Origin: Sinomicrobium oceani
GTDB taxonomy: Bacteria; Bacteroidota; Bacteroidia; Flavobacteriales; Flavobacteriaceae
Reading direction: 5' to 3'
Length of the DNA stretch: 63,201 nt
NCBI RefSeq assembly: GCF_900119185.1
Contig: NZ_FPJE01000027.1
Location: forward strand, 1-63,201
The position numbers were made by a program, and so were the translations under genes. Under the pieces are notes generated by a model. That model was not told the origin of the DNA. It made no database searches and saw only the letters and a list, made by a program, of their open reading frames with translations. Of this stretch, positions 18,157-26,221 are shown piece by piece (the stretch's first letter is position 1; each line of letters begins with the position of its first letter).

Positions 18157-19584
18157 ATGAAGTTGTTCCACACCACACTATTAACACTTTTCTTTTCTAT
18201 TTCTCTTGGTTACGCTCAAAAACACACAAACAAGGCCCTTTCGGAAATCGACAGCAAGCAGCATTTTTACGGCGATATTGCGCAATCGATCTGGGAATAT
18301 GCTGAAATGGGTTACCTTGAGGAAAAAAGTTCGGCCTTGCTACAAAAAACACTTAAAGACGAAGGTTTCACAATAAAGACAGGGATTGCCGGTATTCCTA
18401 CTGCATTTATTGCCGAATATAATAACGGGGGGCCTGTTATCGGAATACTGGGAGAATACGATGCCCTTCCCGGGCTTTCACAGGAAGCTGTTCCGGAGAA
18501 AAAATCAAGGGGAGAAAAAGCGGGACATGCCTGCGGGCATCACCTTTTCGGCACGGCATCGGCAGCAACAGCCATCGCGGTCAGGAACTGGCTGAAAGAA
18601 AATAAGGTTAAGGGTACCATACGTTTTTACGGGTGTCCTGCCGAAGAAGGCGGATCGGGAAAAGTTTATATGGTCCGTGAAGGCGCTTTCGATGATGTAG
18701 ACGCCGTTATACACTGGCATCCTTCTTCGGTAAATGCCGCAAATGCCGGGGCAGCTCTGGCTAATAAGTCTGCAAAGTTCCGTTTTTACGGGGTTTCGGC
18801 ACATGCCGCTGCAGCACCGGAAAAAGGAAGATCGGCCCTCGATGCCGTCGAAGCCATGAATTATATGGTAAACATGATGCGCGAGCACGTGCCTTCCGAC
18901 TCCAGGATACACTATGTCATTACCAGCGGAGGAAAAGCTCCGAACGTAGTACCGGATTTCGCCGAGGTCTATTATTATGCGCGACATGCAAAACGGGATG
19001 TGGTTATCGATATCTTCGACCGCATGGTCAAAGCTGCCGAAGGTGCTGCCCTTGGTACGGGTACTACGATGGAGTATGAAATGATAGGTGGCACACACGA
19101 GCTCTTGCCCAATCTTACCCTGCAAAAACTCATGTATGACAACCTGGTATCGGTAGGAGGTTATACCTATACTCCGGAAGAAAAAGCTTTTGCGGAAAAA
19201 ATAGGAAAAACCCTGGGAATAGAAAACGTGGATTATGATGCGCCCCATAGCATTATGCCCTATCAGGAAACCGGAACTCCAGGAGGTTCCACGGATGTAG
19301 GCGATGTCAGTTTTGCCGTACCTACCGTAGGTATGGGAGCCGCAACCTGGGTGCCCGGAACACCTGCACATAGCTGGCAGGCTGTGGCTGCAGGGGGTAT
19401 GAGCATAGGGAAAAAAGGTATGATGGTTGCCGCTAAAACCATGACCCTAACGGCCATAGACCTGTTTTCATCCCCGGAAACCCTCAAAAAAGCCAAAAAA
19501 GAATTCCTGGAAAAAAGAGGTCCTGATTTCAAATACATCCCCATGCTTGGCGAGCGCGATCCTGCACTGGATTATAGAAAATAA
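18157..19584 (+). CDS. Exported M20D-family amidohydrolase (AbgB-like)
   Basis: About 475 residues with a signal peptide (MKLFHTTLLTLFFSISLGYAQ). Metal-binding and catalytic blocks of M20D are present: GEYDALPG, AGHACGHHLFG, and CPAEEGGSGK with paired glutamates. The central GVSAHAAAAPEKGRSALDA dimerisation region matches p-aminobenzoyl-glutamate hydrolase subunit B and related aminoacylases. The start at 18157 is chosen over the upstream ATG at 18139 because it begins the signal peptide. It likely hydrolyses an N-acyl or aminobenzoyl amino acid in the periplasm. Substrate unknown. Confidence 0.88.
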   Translation: MKLFHTTLLTLFFSISLGYAQKHTNKALSEIDSKQHFYGDIAQSIWEYAEMGYLEEKSSALLQKTLKDEGFTIKTGIAGIPTAFIAEYNNGGPVIGILGEYDALPGLSQEAVPEKKSRGEKAGHACGHHLFGTASAATAIAVRNWLKENKVKGTIRFYGCPAEEGGSGKVYMVREGAFDDVDAVIHWHPSSVNAANAGAALANKSAKFRFYGVSAHAAAAPEKGRSALDAVEAMNYMVNMMREHVPSDSRIHYVITSGGKAPNVVPDFAEVYYYARHAKRDVVIDIFDRMVKAAEGAALGTGTTMEYEMIGGTHELLPNLTLQKLMYDNLVSVGGYTYTPEEKAFAEKIGKTLGIENVDYDAPHSIMPYQETGTPGGSTDVGDVSFAVPTVGMGAATWVPGTPAHSWQAVAAGGMSIGKKGMMVAAKTMTLTAIDLFSSPETLKKAKKEFLEKRGPDFKYIPMLGERDPALDYRK

Positions 19585-19630
19585 TAGCAGTTTTTCGATC
19601 CGGCAAAACAACAGAAGCATACGAACATTC

Positions 19631-19677
19631 CCTGAAATACAAGGATAGTCTCCGGCGTTTTTACCTTGTATTTCTGG
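19631..19677. terminator. Hairpin after the M20 amidohydrolase gene
   Basis: GAAATACAAGG (19634-19644) pairs perfectly with CCTTGTATTTC (19664-19674), extended by CC/GG after one mismatch. The following T tract is poor, so it may be a weak terminator or an RNA-stability element. Confidence 0.5.
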
Positions 19678-19797
19678 TTATTTTCACCCCACAGACCCTT
19701 TGATCCTCTACCGGAAAAACCTGCTGTGCTATTATTCCGTATATTTTTGTAACAAACCCCGGAATCCTGCTACTAATATCAAAATATCTTATCATTA

Positions 19798-20292
19798 GTG
19801 GACAAAGAACTGGAACATAGTTTTGTAAGCGAACTGGAAAGGAATCAGAATATCGTACATAAAGTATGCAGGTTGTACACCTCCTCTCCGGACGAGCACA
19901 ATGACCTGTTCCAGGAAATTACCATACAACTCTGGAAGGCCTATCCTAAATTCAGGGGAGAAGCCAAGTTCAGTACGTGGATGTACCGGGTAGCCCTGAA
20001 TACGGCTATCACCCTGTACAGAAAATCGAAAACGACCATACGGACTCAAGGCTACGAGAATGTTCTGAGCAATCTCAAGGCCAGTGAATATAACGATGAA
20101 GAAGAACAACAGTTAAAATTAATGTATGATGCCATAAAGCAACTGAGCGATGTAGAAAAAGCCTTGATCTTCCTGTATCTGGAAGATAAGAATTACAAGG
20201 AAATATCCGATACCCTGGGAATTAGCGAAGTCAATGCCAGGGTAAAAATGAACCGGATAAAATTGAAGTTACGAACCATTTTGAACCCGTAG
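19798..20292 (+). CDS. ECF-type RNA polymerase sigma factor
   Basis: The 164-residue sigma-70 family protein has region 2 (DEHNDLFQEITIQLWKAYP, then FSTWMYRVALNTA) and region 4 (LSDVEKALIFLYLEDKNYKEISDTLGIS with a helix-turn-helix), and nothing else. It starts with GTG at 19798. A good -7 box, TATTTTTG (19742-19749), lies upstream. The gene two bases downstream encodes a membrane protein that is probably its partner, so the pair likely senses an envelope or membrane signal. The target promoters cannot be seen. Confidence 0.9.
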   Translation: MDKELEHSFVSELERNQNIVHKVCRLYTSSPDEHNDLFQEITIQLWKAYPKFRGEAKFSTWMYRVALNTAITLYRKSKTTIRTQGYENVLSNLKASEYNDEEEQQLKLMYDAIKQLSDVEKALIFLYLEDKNYKEISDTLGISEVNARVKMNRIKLKLRTILNP

Positions 20293-20294
20293 TT

Positions 20295-20906
20295 ATGGAT
20301 GAGTTAGAGCTGTTAAAAAAGGATTGGAAGAAAAGAGAGGCTTCGTTACCGAAATTGTCATACCAGGATATTTATAAAATGATCTGGAAAAAGTCCTCTT
20401 CAAGTGTAAAGTGGATATTTATCATAAGCGCCATAGAATTATCACTGGGTCTGGTTTTTCTCTTTTATACGCCTTCCTACATGAAAGAAATGAACTATCT
20501 GTTTACCGATATTTTACTGTATAGCACATATCCCGTTATTATTTATTTCGTGTACAGGTTTTACCTCAACTACAAAAAGATATCGGCAACGTCATCAGTA
20601 AAAGGCCTTATGGATTCTATTTTGCGAGCCCGGAAAACAGTAAAACATTACATTCTGTTCAACCTGGCTATTATCGCATTAACATCGATCAGCACGGCCA
20701 TTATCACCTATGTAAAAGGGCATGGTGGCTGGGAGGTTTACAAACAGAATGCTCACCTGAGCGATCATCTCATCCTGTTGTTTTTTGTAGTGTTGCTCAC
20801 TGCAATGATCATCGGAGTCTGCCTCGGAATTTACCTCCTGCTTTATGGATTTTTGCTGCGTCGTCTTAATAGAAACTATAAAGAATTGAAACGCCTGGAA
20901 GTTTAG
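20295..20906 (+). CDS. Four-helix membrane protein, probable partner (anti-sigma-like) of the ECF factor
   Basis: The 203-residue protein has a charged N-terminal cytoplasmic segment of about 40 residues (MDELELLKKDWKKREASLPK) followed by four hydrophobic helices at about 42-60, 70-90, 120-140 and 155-185. It has no zinc-binding anti-sigma motif that I can see. Its start is two bases after the sigma factor stop, so the two are translationally coupled. By position it is likely to hold or regulate the sigma factor, but this is inference; homologues in Flavobacteriia are usually unnamed. Confidence 0.7.
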   Translation: MDELELLKKDWKKREASLPKLSYQDIYKMIWKKSSSSVKWIFIISAIELSLGLVFLFYTPSYMKEMNYLFTDILLYSTYPVIIYFVYRFYLNYKKISATSSVKGLMDSILRARKTVKHYILFNLAIIALTSISTAIITYVKGHGGWEVYKQNAHLSDHLILLFFVVLLTAMIIGVCLGIYLLLYGFLLRRLNRNYKELKRLEV

Positions 20907-20925
20907 CAGAGCAGGCATCAAAAAT

Positions 20926-20966
20926 AACCGGGGTTACAGGAAATTTCATCTCCTGCAACCCCGGTT
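20926..20966. terminator. Bidirectional terminator between the sigma operon and the S9 peptidase
   Basis: AACCGGGGTTACAGGA (20926-20941) pairs with TCCTGCAACCCCGGTT (20951-20966) with one mismatch. The T-rich tail is on the minus strand, so it best serves the leftward S9 peptidase gene. Confidence 0.75.
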
Positions 20967-20986
20967 TGTATAGATTGATAGGTTAT

Positions 20987-23755
20987 TTAGTAGGCCTTAT
21001 TGTATTCCTTTTGTATAGCAGGGCGACCCTTTTCCATCCACTCCGGCATTTTCGCTCCTTTCAGATAGTGATCGAAGAACTGCATCATTCGCGTAGATAA
21101 GTCCTTTCTGTTACCCCAGCTGCTTCCTTTAAGATTGTGAGGTTCTCCGTTGTAGGAGAGCATCCACACCGGTTTATCGAGCCTGCGCAAGGCCACGAAG
21201 TATTCTATCCCCTGGTACCAAGGTACTGCACCGTCATTATCATTGTGCATCATCAGCAATGGTGTATTTACCTTATTGGCATAAAACAAGGGCGAATTTT
21301 CGAGATACAAATCCAGTTTATCCCAAAGCGTTCCCCCTATCCGGCTTTGCGTATGTTCGTACTGGAACATACGGCTCATTCCTGTTTGCCAGCGGATCCC
21401 TCCGTAGGCACTGGTCATATTACTTACAGGTGCACCTGCCATAGCCGCTGCAAACATATCTGTCCTCGTAATGAGATAAGCCGTCTGGTATCCGCCCCAG
21501 CTTTGTCCCTGCAATGCAATGCGGGAGTCATCTACATAGTCGTAATCCGATATAAGCTTTTCTACTCCGCTTACGATACAGTCATACGCACTTTGTCCCG
21601 GATAGCCTTCTTTGTAAACGATATCCGGAACAAAAACAAGATAATCATTACTGGTGTAGAAAGGCTTATTTACCGTAGAGCGGCTTGGCGCGGGTACAAA
21701 ATGTCTGTGATACGTATCCGAGTTTAATTCGTAGTAATATACCACCATCGGATATTTCTTTCCCGGCTCCATATTTTCGGGCTTATACAACAACCCCTGT
21801 AACGGAACATCGTTATAATTCTCCCATTCTACCAGCGAAACACTTCCCCATTTAAAATCCTTTTGCTGTGGGTTGGCCGCCGTGAGCTTTTTCGGACCTT
21901 TCCACTTTATGGAAGTAATCCAGATATCAGGATACTCTGTAAAACTCTCTCGTGTAAAGAAAACTTTGTCCGCATGCTTTGCTTTACGGGGACTTCCGAA
22001 AGTATAATCTCCCGTAACGATTTTTTCCGGGATTCCGGAACGATTGAGGTCTGCAAAGGCATATCCGTCTTTTTTGGTCTTTTCTTCAAAAGCGAACAAC
22101 CACACTTTTTTACCGGTCTCAATAAAATCTTCTTCGCGGTCCAGTTGTATGTACCGATAGACGGTACTTGTTTCCCGCCCGTTAGCTGTTATCCGCAACG
22201 GTTTCTTTTTTCCGGAAGGGTCAAGTCGCCAGATATCGTACCGGTCGTAGACGAAAACCGCTTTGTCATCTTTGGCCCATCCCGCAACGCCGTATGGCCT
22301 GGGTTCACTCGGAGTATCATGTCTTTCATTATAGAAAGGAACTTTCAGATTATCGGTGAGGGCACGTTGGGTATTATTTTTGAGATCTACAGCATAATAC
22401 ACACTGTCCTTACGATTATAAAAGACCCCGTAATGCTGTGAAGGGCCCACCCACATCCTATTCTGTTCTTTTACGAGAAGCTTTCTTGCTCCCGTTTCCA
22501 GGTTAACCGTGTAGATATCACCTATCCAAAGCCCGGTCCACGAAGAAGCTCTCTGATAGGCATCCCCGTCTTCAGCCAGTACATATTTACCCCTTCCGTG
22601 GTCCAGTACCGTTACTTCGGGCAAGGTACTGTCTGCCAACTGTATGGCAGTACCTGCTTCAAAATTATATACGGCGAGATAGGTTTTCTTTTTATCCTTA
22701 CCCAGATTTACCTTTTGCTGCGGCTGTAACTGCTTATCGGTCCAGGCCCAGATATCTACGGAAACTCTTTCGTTATTGAGCAACGTATCTTTCGGATGGT
22801 CTTTTTCCGGAAAAGCCGTTCCGAAGAACATTCGCTTCCCGTCCTTGGAGAAAAATACATTTCCGTTTTCCGATGCTCCCCAATCCTGAGGAAGATTTTT
22901 TATAGCATCGTCCGTTATAGATTTTACATCCTTCGTAGTGCCTGCATAGAGCGCATATTTCTTTATTTTGGTCGTGTCTTCAGAAAACAAAAATCCCACT
23001 TTCTCACCCGAAGGTCCGAACGATATTTTCGCTACCGATCCCTCCCTTTTAAAAAGCGTATCCGTCTTTCCGGAATCGGCATCAAAATAAAGTACGGCCG
23101 AAGTGGTCACCGTGCTGTCTTTTTCTTCTGCCCCCAATAAAAGCCGGTTCTTTTTGACTGCCCAGCTAAAGGACTTGGTATGATTAAACAGTATACTATC
23201 TCCCCGGAGAGGGTTCCGTACAACGACGAGCGTATCTTTTTTACTTTTCTTTTCCGAAGCTTTTGCCGTATCTTTTACTTTTTTTGCTTCTCCATCCATC
23301 ACGGTTTTATAAGCCAGCCAGTCACCACCTTCTGAGGGTAGACTAAAACTGCTTACATTCGGATATTTTTTGAGGTCTCCCGTTTTCAAGATATAGATCC
23401 CCAAAGAGTCTTTCGGCTGTTTGTCCTTTTTCCATTTGGCTGTTTCGGACTTTCTGCGAAGTGCTATCGGAGGTTTTATACCAAAAGCGACAAAAGCACT
23501 GTTTCCGCTGATAGTGGCATCAGCTCCCCTGGCGATAGTGTCGGATACACCAGTAGTGGTGTTGGTGATCACAAGGGCCCCGTCCCCGTCACCAGTATTA
23601 TATTCGTACACAAGATAATTTCCGTCATCCGACAACTGGGGTTTTTGAATGTATCTCCAGTTATCAAAATCGTCTACCGTAATAGATTTCTTCTGTGCGA
23701 ATAGCGTTCCTGCCGTGAGCAACAGAAATGCCGATACGCGTAATTTTCGGTTCAT
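20987..23755 (-). CDS. Exported S9-family serine peptidase (prolyl oligopeptidase/DPP-like)
   Basis: The 922-residue protein has a signal peptide (MNRKLRVSAFLLLTAGTLFAQ), a long N-terminal beta-propeller region (about 25-630) and a C-terminal alpha/beta-hydrolase domain. The catalytic triad is visible: Ser752 in GQSWGGY, Asp841 in HNDNDGAVPW and His873 in GEPHNLKG. The region around residues 155-175 is unusually rich in lysine and aspartate. It probably cleaves short peptides in the periplasm. The long propeller is at the upper end for S9. It is a single gene ending at the terminator at 20926-20966. Confidence 0.9.
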   Translation of the reverse strand: MNRKLRVSAFLLLTAGTLFAQKKSITVDDFDNWRYIQKPQLSDDGNYLVYEYNTGDGDGALVITNTTTGVSDTIARGADATISGNSAFVAFGIKPPIALRRKSETAKWKKDKQPKDSLGIYILKTGDLKKYPNVSSFSLPSEGGDWLAYKTVMDGEAKKVKDTAKASEKKSKKDTLVVVRNPLRGDSILFNHTKSFSWAVKKNRLLLGAEEKDSTVTTSAVLYFDADSGKTDTLFKREGSVAKISFGPSGEKVGFLFSEDTTKIKKYALYAGTTKDVKSITDDAIKNLPQDWGASENGNVFFSKDGKRMFFGTAFPEKDHPKDTLLNNERVSVDIWAWTDKQLQPQQKVNLGKDKKKTYLAVYNFEAGTAIQLADSTLPEVTVLDHGRGKYVLAEDGDAYQRASSWTGLWIGDIYTVNLETGARKLLVKEQNRMWVGPSQHYGVFYNRKDSVYYAVDLKNNTQRALTDNLKVPFYNERHDTPSEPRPYGVAGWAKDDKAVFVYDRYDIWRLDPSGKKKPLRITANGRETSTVYRYIQLDREEDFIETGKKVWLFAFEEKTKKDGYAFADLNRSGIPEKIVTGDYTFGSPRKAKHADKVFFTRESFTEYPDIWITSIKWKGPKKLTAANPQQKDFKWGSVSLVEWENYNDVPLQGLLYKPENMEPGKKYPMVVYYYELNSDTYHRHFVPAPSRSTVNKPFYTSNDYLVFVPDIVYKEGYPGQSAYDCIVSGVEKLISDYDYVDDSRIALQGQSWGGYQTAYLITRTDMFAAAMAGAPVSNMTSAYGGIRWQTGMSRMFQYEHTQSRIGGTLWDKLDLYLENSPLFYANKVNTPLLMMHNDNDGAVPWYQGIEYFVALRRLDKPVWMLSYNGEPHNLKGSSWGNRKDLSTRMMQFFDHYLKGAKMPEWMEKGRPAIQKEYNKAY

Positions 23756-23837
23756 TTTGAGTTCGTTTTAGTTTTAAAAATTGCGTTAGCCTGCCGGATC
23801 TCCGGCTTATTTTCCTTTTTCAGTTTTTACTTTTTTA

Positions 23838-24653
23838 TCAATCCTCTTCCTTATAACTCCAGCGACGCTTCTGATTGAGCTCTTCTTCAATCTGCAAAGC
23901 TTCTTCAGGAATTACTTTAAGGAAAGAAGGATGTTGCTCTATGGCGTATTCCAGTTGCTCTACAATTTGCTCCACACTGTCATTTTCATAATCGATGTCC
24001 AATGGCTTTTTAATTACCATAGATTGCAGGATACCTTTCTTTTTGACCCATAACCCTTTTTTATCAAAAGATCTTCTGAAACCATCTATGACTACCGGGA
24101 TAACCAAAGGCCTATACTGTTTGATAATATGGGCCGTCCCTTTACGTATGGGTTTCCAAGGTTTTGTCGTTCCCTGCGGGAAGGTAATCACCCAACCGTC
24201 CTCCAATGCGATTCCTATATTTTCCGTATCCTTAGGATTCACGCCGCGCTGTATTTCTTTCCCTTTCTCCCGCCACGTGCGCTCTACGGTAATGGCCCCG
24301 GCGTAAGACATAATCCTGGCCAAAAGACCGGCACGCATGGTTTCTCTGGCTGCGACATAATAAATATTGAGTTTTGGCTGCCATATATAACCGACATTTT
24401 TTATGGAGTCGACCCTATGGGTCAGACTGGCATTAAAAACGTGGAACATAGCGACTACATCTGCAAAATAAGTTTGATGATTGGATACGAATAACACTCC
24501 CGTTTCTGGTAATTCCTTGATGATCTCGGACCCTTCGATCTGCAGTTCGTTGAAGCCGCGGTAGCGTCTGTGTGTGAGTACTCCGAATATCCTGATCAAC
24601 CATTTTTTCAGGAACAAGATGTGTCCGAAAGGATTCTTCTTGAATAATCCCAT
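23838..24653 (-). CDS. 1-acyl-glycerol-3-phosphate acyltransferase-like protein (PlsC family), divergent motifs
   Basis: The 271-residue protein has the PlsC/LPLAT fold signs: the block SNHQTYFADVV around residue 59 and FPQGTTKPW near residue 155. Both depart from the canonical pattern: the His and Asp are separated by five residues instead of four, and FPEGTR reads FPQGTT. The call as an acyltransferase is therefore good, but substrate and activity are less sure than for housekeeping PlsC. The C terminus is a charged tail (EEELNQKRRWSYKEED). Its start is 90 bases after the end of the Nudix gene, which runs in the same direction. Confidence 0.75.
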   Translation of the reverse strand: MGLFKKNPFGHILFLKKWLIRIFGVLTHRRYRGFNELQIEGSEIIKELPETGVLFVSNHQTYFADVVAMFHVFNASLTHRVDSIKNVGYIWQPKLNIYYVAARETMRAGLLARIMSYAGAITVERTWREKGKEIQRGVNPKDTENIGIALEDGWVITFPQGTTKPWKPIRKGTAHIIKQYRPLVIPVVIDGFRRSFDKKGLWVKKKGILQSMVIKKPLDIDYENDSVEQIVEQLEYAIEQHPSFLKVIPEEALQIEEELNQKRRWSYKEED

Positions 24654-24742
24654 GTATATACTATTAAATTTTAAGGCTGTGATGCCGGTGTAGACCAGGC
24701 CTTACAAAAATATATATTTAAATTATTATTCCTGCTGATTCG

Positions 24743-25384
24743 TCAGTCCATAGCCATCGCCAGCAGGTCTTTTACTTCACTGAGCATAGCTGCGGTGGCA
24801 CCCCAGACCGTATATCCGTGAAAATCAAAATAAGGTACGTCCACATTGGTGGCATAAGAAGTGACAATAGTTTTGCGGGCAACCAGCTTGTCATCGAGGA
24901 TATTCTCCAGGGGAACCTCAATGAGTTTGGCCACTTCTTTTTCCTGTGGAATAAACAGGGGCGTCTCTTCCGATATTCCAAAAAAAGGATGTACCAGAAA
25001 GTTGCTCGGGGGCACATAAAGCGTGGTAAGAGCCCGTACCACATTGATTTTTTCCGGGGAAACCCCTACCTCTTCCTGAGTTTCCCGCAATGCTGTAATA
25101 CGAATATCCGCATCTTCCTTTTCCATTTTTCCACCGGGAAAACCGACCTGATTGGAGTGAATACCCTCATATTTTCTGCGGAGCAAAAGAATAATACTGG
25201 TCCGGCGAGCGTTATCCGGATAGAACAAGGCCATAACTCCGGCTTTCCTGGGATTCTTTAGGGAAAGATCTACCTCGCGTAACTCTTTTGCCCGGATAGA
25301 AGCCATTTTGTACTGTGATTCCTGCCCCGGTAAAGGCAGATTTTTTATTTTTGGAACTAACTCTAAAAATTCGTCAAAATTCAT
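24743..25384 (-). CDS. Nudix hydrolase, CoA pyrophosphatase type
   Basis: The 213-residue protein carries a Nudix box in the CoA-pyrophosphatase form: FPGGKMEKEDAD, then ALRETQEEVGV. LLRRK and HSNQVGFPGG upstream of it are typical of the NudL/YeaB group. It hydrolyses CoA and related dinucleotides. The start at 25384 is chosen because MNFDEFLELVPKIK matches the family N terminus; an upstream extension would run through the neighbouring gene. Its ATG shares two bases with the ATG of the divergent cyclophilin gene. Confidence 0.85.
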   Translation of the reverse strand: MNFDEFLELVPKIKNLPLPGQESQYKMASIRAKELREVDLSLKNPRKAGVMALFYPDNARRTSIILLLRRKYEGIHSNQVGFPGGKMEKEDADIRITALRETQEEVGVSPEKINVVRALTTLYVPPSNFLVHPFFGISEETPLFIPQEKEVAKLIEVPLENILDDKLVARKTIVTSYATNVDVPYFDFHGYTVWGATAAMLSEVKDLLAMAMD

Positions 25385-26135
25385 GTTACGCAATACACTG
25401 AGTCTTTTTACAATAATACTACTTATATTTTTAACCGGTTGCCAAGAAAACGCTAAAAAAAGCTCCTCCGGGAGCACTCCATCGGCGAAAGAAACACTTC
25501 GGGGAACAAAATCAGCTCACGATGAGCAAAAGGATAGTGTTGCCCAAGACAGTATTCCGAAAAACATAAAGGTCGAGGACACCATTGTTCTCAACGATGA
25601 CAATGCCATTCCTTTCTTTTTCGAATACAACAAAGAGCACAAGGAACACAAGGTTAAGATTGCTACAAAATACGGGGATATCATTATTGAACTTTACAGG
25701 GAAACACCTTATCACCGTTCCAATTTCATATACCTGACCAAAAAAAAATATTTTGACGGCACTTATTTTCACCGGGTCGTAAAGAACTTCATTATTCAGG
25801 GTGGAAACTCCGACAGCCGTATCACAGCGGAAAAGCGGACAAAAATAGGCAGGTACCTTCTTCCTCCCGACACGAGAAAGGGATTCAAACACCACCGTGG
25901 GGTAATATCCATGCCGAGTAGCGATGATGTGGACAATCCGCATAAACTGGCTTCGCCTTTCGAGTTTTTTATCGTGGTCCAGGATCCGGGAGCTTATCAC
26001 CTTGACGGAAATTATACTGCTTTCGGGCGTGTCGTTCAGGGGATGGATGTTGTCGACAAAATCAGTGAACTCCCTACAGACGACAGAGAGTGGCCTTATG
26101 AAGGGGTACGGATGAAGGTAGAAATTATAGAGTAA
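25383..26135 (+). CDS. Cyclophilin-type peptidyl-prolyl isomerase, lipoprotein
   Basis: About 250 residues with a lipoprotein signal ending in LTGC (Cys20), a low-complexity linker, and a cyclophilin domain from about residue 90: YFDGTYFHRVVKNFIIQGG is the core signature. It accelerates proline isomerisation in the periplasm or at the outer membrane. The start is at 25383, because the upstream in-frame extension lies inside the divergent Nudix gene and would bury the signal peptide. A -7 box TATTTTTG at 25346-25353 lies within the Nudix coding region and predicts a leader of about 23 bases. Confidence 0.88.
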   Translation: MLRNTLSLFTIILLIFLTGCQENAKKSSSGSTPSAKETLRGTKSAHDEQKDSVAQDSIPKNIKVEDTIVLNDDNAIPFFFEYNKEHKEHKVKIATKYGDIIIELYRETPYHRSNFIYLTKKKYFDGTYFHRVVKNFIIQGGNSDSRITAEKRTKIGRYLLPPDTRKGFKHHRGVISMPSSDDVDNPHKLASPFEFFIVVQDPGAYHLDGNYTAFGRVVQGMDVVDKISELPTDDREWPYEGVRMKVEIIE

Positions 26136-26155
26136 TTAAACCCATATAGAAAAGA

Positions 26156-26192
26156 CGCGTGATTTCCGAAATGAAAATCACGCGCTTTTTTT
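26156..26192. terminator. Bidirectional terminator between cyclophilin and sugar symporter genes
   Basis: CGCGTGATTT (26156-26165) pairs perfectly with AAATCACGCG (26175-26184), followed by a long T run on the plus strand and a T-rich stretch on the minus strand. Confidence 0.8.
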
Positions 26193-26221
26193 TATAACGA
26201 TCACGGGAGCCTTCGACCGGA

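Noticed and set aside
18505-19371. 288-codon minus-strand frame opposite the M20 amidohydrolase
   Set aside because: It is a shadow of a certain gene with no motif or promoter.
19798-20906. The ECF sigma pair as the regulator of the SusC system
   Set aside because: The SusC protein lacks the N-terminal signalling extension, and the sigma partner is a four-helix protein rather than a FecR-type anti-sigma factor.
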